Assembly (NCBI GenBank): GCA_014378125.1
Contig: JACMOG010000103.1
Coordinates: 1 to 7,999, forward strand
DNA length: 7,999 nucleotides
DNA from: Vitreoscilla sp.
Lineage (GTDB): Bacteria; Pseudomonadota; Gammaproteobacteria; Burkholderiales; Burkholderiaceae
Direction: 5' to 3'
The notes below the pieces were generated by a model. It was not told where the DNA came from and searched no databases. It saw nothing but the letters and a program-made list of their open reading frames with translations. The translations under genes and the position numbers were made by a program. Below are positions 6,865 through 7,999 of this stretch, one piece after another (the first letter of the stretch is position 1; each line of letters starts with the position of its first letter).

Positions 6865-7881
6865 ATGAGTCATCCCATTGCCGACGCCATCGGAAACGCC
6901 GTCGGAGCCTTGCGCGCCGACAAGGACATGAAGGCCGTGCTCGACCAGCTCGGCCAGCTGACCGACAAGCACATCGAGGATCTGGACCCCGCCGCCGCGC
7001 GCCTGCAGCCCACCCCGGCCGACGCCGTCAAGGCGCTGCTGGCCAGCCAGGGCCGCGACAGCGATCCGCTGGCGCTGGTGCCCGGCGTCACCACGCGCGA
7101 CATCTCCATTCCCGGCCCCGGCGGCGCGTTGTCCGCCCGCGTCTTCACGCCGGCCGGCCCCGGCCCGTTCCCCCTGGTGGTGTACTTCCACGGCGGCGGT
7201 TGGGTGATCGCCGACAAGACGGTGTACGACGGCGGCGCGCGCGGCCTGTCGGAAGAGGCCAACGCCCTCGTCGTGTCGGTGGACTACCGCCGCTCGCCCG
7301 AGGCCAAGTTCCCGGCCGCGTGGGACGACGCGCTCGCCTCGTACACCTGGGTGTCGGAACACGCGCAGGAGCTCAACGGCAACGCCGCACGCATCGCGCT
7401 GGCCGGCGAGAGCGCCGGCGGCAACCTGGCGTTGGCCACGGCCATCGCGGCCCGCGACCGCGGCCTGGCCCGCCAGCCTTGCCACGTGCTGGCGGTGTAC
7501 CCCGTCACTCAGACCAGCCTCGACACGGAGTCGTACCTGGAGAACGCGGTGGCCAAGCCGCTCAACCGCGCGATGGTGGAGTGGTTCGTCGACAAGCTGA
7601 TCAACAGCAAGGACGACCTGAAGGACAAGCGCCTGCAGCTGATCGACGCCGACCTCTCGGGCCTGCCGGGCATCACCATCATCAGCGCCGACATCGACCC
7701 GCTGCGCAGCGACGGCGCGCAGATGGAAGACGCGCTGCGCAAGGCCCGCGTGCCCGTGGAGCGGCGCAACTTCGACGGCGTGACGCACGAGTTCTTCGGC
7801 ATGAGCGCCGTCGTGGAGAAGGCGCGCGAGGCACAGGCCTGGGCGGGCGACCGCCTGCTCGAGGCGTTCGCCTCGGCCTGA
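6865..7881 (+). CDS. Alpha/beta hydrolase of the HSL (hormone-sensitive lipase-like) esterase family
   Basis: The product is 338 residues with no signal peptide, hence a cytoplasmic carboxylesterase. The oxyanion-hole motif HGGGW is at 109-113 and the nucleophile elbow GESAGG at 181-186, with Ser183. Asp278 lies in DIDPLRSDG, where the family usually has DPLRDE, and His308 in GVTHEFFGM completes the triad. About 75 residues precede the catalytic core and would form the N-terminal cap common in this family. The start is clear: CAGGAG at 6851-6856 lies eight bases before the ATG. HSL-family enzymes cut short-chain esters, and some act on xenobiotic or acetylated compounds; the substrate is not predictable here. 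It is divergent from mocA across 99 bp with no convincing promoter boxes. A functional link to the molybdenum hydroxylase is possible but unsupported. Confidence 0.92.
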   Translation: MSHPIADAIGNAVGALRADKDMKAVLDQLGQLTDKHIEDLDPAAARLQPTPADAVKALLASQGRDSDPLALVPGVTTRDISIPGPGGALSARVFTPAGPGPFPLVVYFHGGGWVIADKTVYDGGARGLSEEANALVVSVDYRRSPEAKFPAAWDDALASYTWVSEHAQELNGNAARIALAGESAGGNLALATAIAARDRGLARQPCHVLAVYPVTQTSLDTESYLENAVAKPLNRAMVEWFVDKLINSKDDLKDKRLQLIDADLSGLPGITIISADIDPLRSDGAQMEDALRKARVPVERRNFDGVTHEFFGMSAVVEKAREAQAWAGDRLLEAFASA

Positions 7882-7891
7882 CCTGTCAGGC
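7876..7891. terminator. Perfect inverted repeat at the esterase stop codon, shared with a convergent gene end
   Basis: GCCTGAC (7876-7882) is repeated exactly inverted as GTCAGGC (7885-7891) around CT. In RNA this would fold as a six-pair stem with a four-base loop. It contains the esterase TGA (7879-7881) and the TGA of the minus-strand frame (7886-7888), which pair with each other. There is no T-tract. It mirrors the arrangement at 6148-6171. Confidence 0.4.
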
Positions 7892-7999
7892 GGCAGGCGC
7901 GGCGTTGGCCAGCGCCTGCTGCACCACGGCGTTGACGTCGCTGTTTGCAGCACGCTTCGATCTATATTCGAATCGTGATGTACTGGTCATCGATGACGG
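7886..7999 (-). CDS. C-terminal end of an unrecognised minus-strand gene (runs off the window; frame uncertain)
   Basis: On the minus strand a frame is open from the right edge to TGA at 7886-7888 (37 codons) and ends SDVNAVVQQALANAAPAA. The last 20 codons or so use the same GC-rich third positions as neighbouring genes, and the stop is paired with the esterase stop in an inverted repeat, both of which favour a real gene end. Nearer the edge this frame uses codons that are rare in the window (AGT, ACA, CGA, TAT, AGA). There a second frame looks better, reading VIDDQYITIRI and then TAG at 7962-7964. Either the gene ends at that TAG, or it is frameshifted near 7950-7970 and continues to 7886, or the short piece is a relic. 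No family is recognised. Confidence 0.35.
   Translation of the reverse strand, partial: PSSMTSTSRFEYRSKRAANSDVNAVVQQALANAAPAA

Noticed and set aside
6766..7953. Upstream extension of the mocA frame antisense to the esterase
   Set aside because: The extra residues are low-complexity Ala/Arg/Gly/Val, antisense to a well-supported hydrolase. The MocA family N-terminus fits the ATG at 6765.
7963..7990. TATATT followed by an ATG at 7978 as the start of a plus-strand gene
   Set aside because: No -35 box at proper spacing and no ribosome binding site; too few codons remain before the edge to judge.

Overview
The window is very GC-rich, with strong G/C preference at third codon positions, AGGAG-type ribosome binding sites and tightly packed genes. 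Gene content (an IorAB-type molybdenum hydroxylase with a separate diheme cytochrome c, XdhC and a MocA-like transferase, next to a GH16 lichenase-like enzyme) suggests a proteobacterium. The Burkholderiales (Variovorax/Roseateles-like) are my first guess, with Xanthomonadales possible. This is inferred from gene style, since the window holds no rRNA or other marker gene.

Layout. (1) 2-1324, plus strand: the C-terminal end of a secreted modular protein with a Pro-rich linker and a beta-rich, possibly carbohydrate-binding domain, then a complete secreted GH16 endo-glucanase. This is a polysaccharide-degrading locus. (2) 1325-1639: no intact gene, but a 71-residue relic of the C-terminus of a phosphoethanolamine transferase/sulfatase-type protein. 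(3) 1640-6768: a molybdenum hydroxylase cassette. iorA and iorB run on the minus strand. They are divergent from a plus-strand pair, a diheme cytochrome c and xdhC. A MocA-like cytidylyltransferase gene converges on xdhC. (4) 6865-7881: an HSL-type alpha/beta hydrolase, plus strand. (5) 7886-7999: the tail of a minus-strand gene running off the window, with conflicting reading frames.

How the genes work together (inference from known families). The MocA-like enzyme would add CMP to molybdopterin to make the MCD form of the cofactor. XdhC would sulfurate, protect and insert it. IorB carries a twin-arginine signal and would bind the cofactor. IorA carries two [2Fe-2S] clusters and would travel with it to the periplasm. 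With no FAD subunit present, electrons would leave through the secreted diheme cytochrome c to the respiratory chain. The substrate (an aldehyde or N-heterocycle) cannot be read from the sequence.

The least expected structural signal is that two convergent gene junctions (6148-6171 and 7876-7891) each carry an inverted repeat in which the stop codons of both genes pair with one another. These look like compact bidirectional terminators built from the coding ends. I see no mobile element, CRISPR array, tRNA or rRNA, and no clear evidence for a wholly new system.
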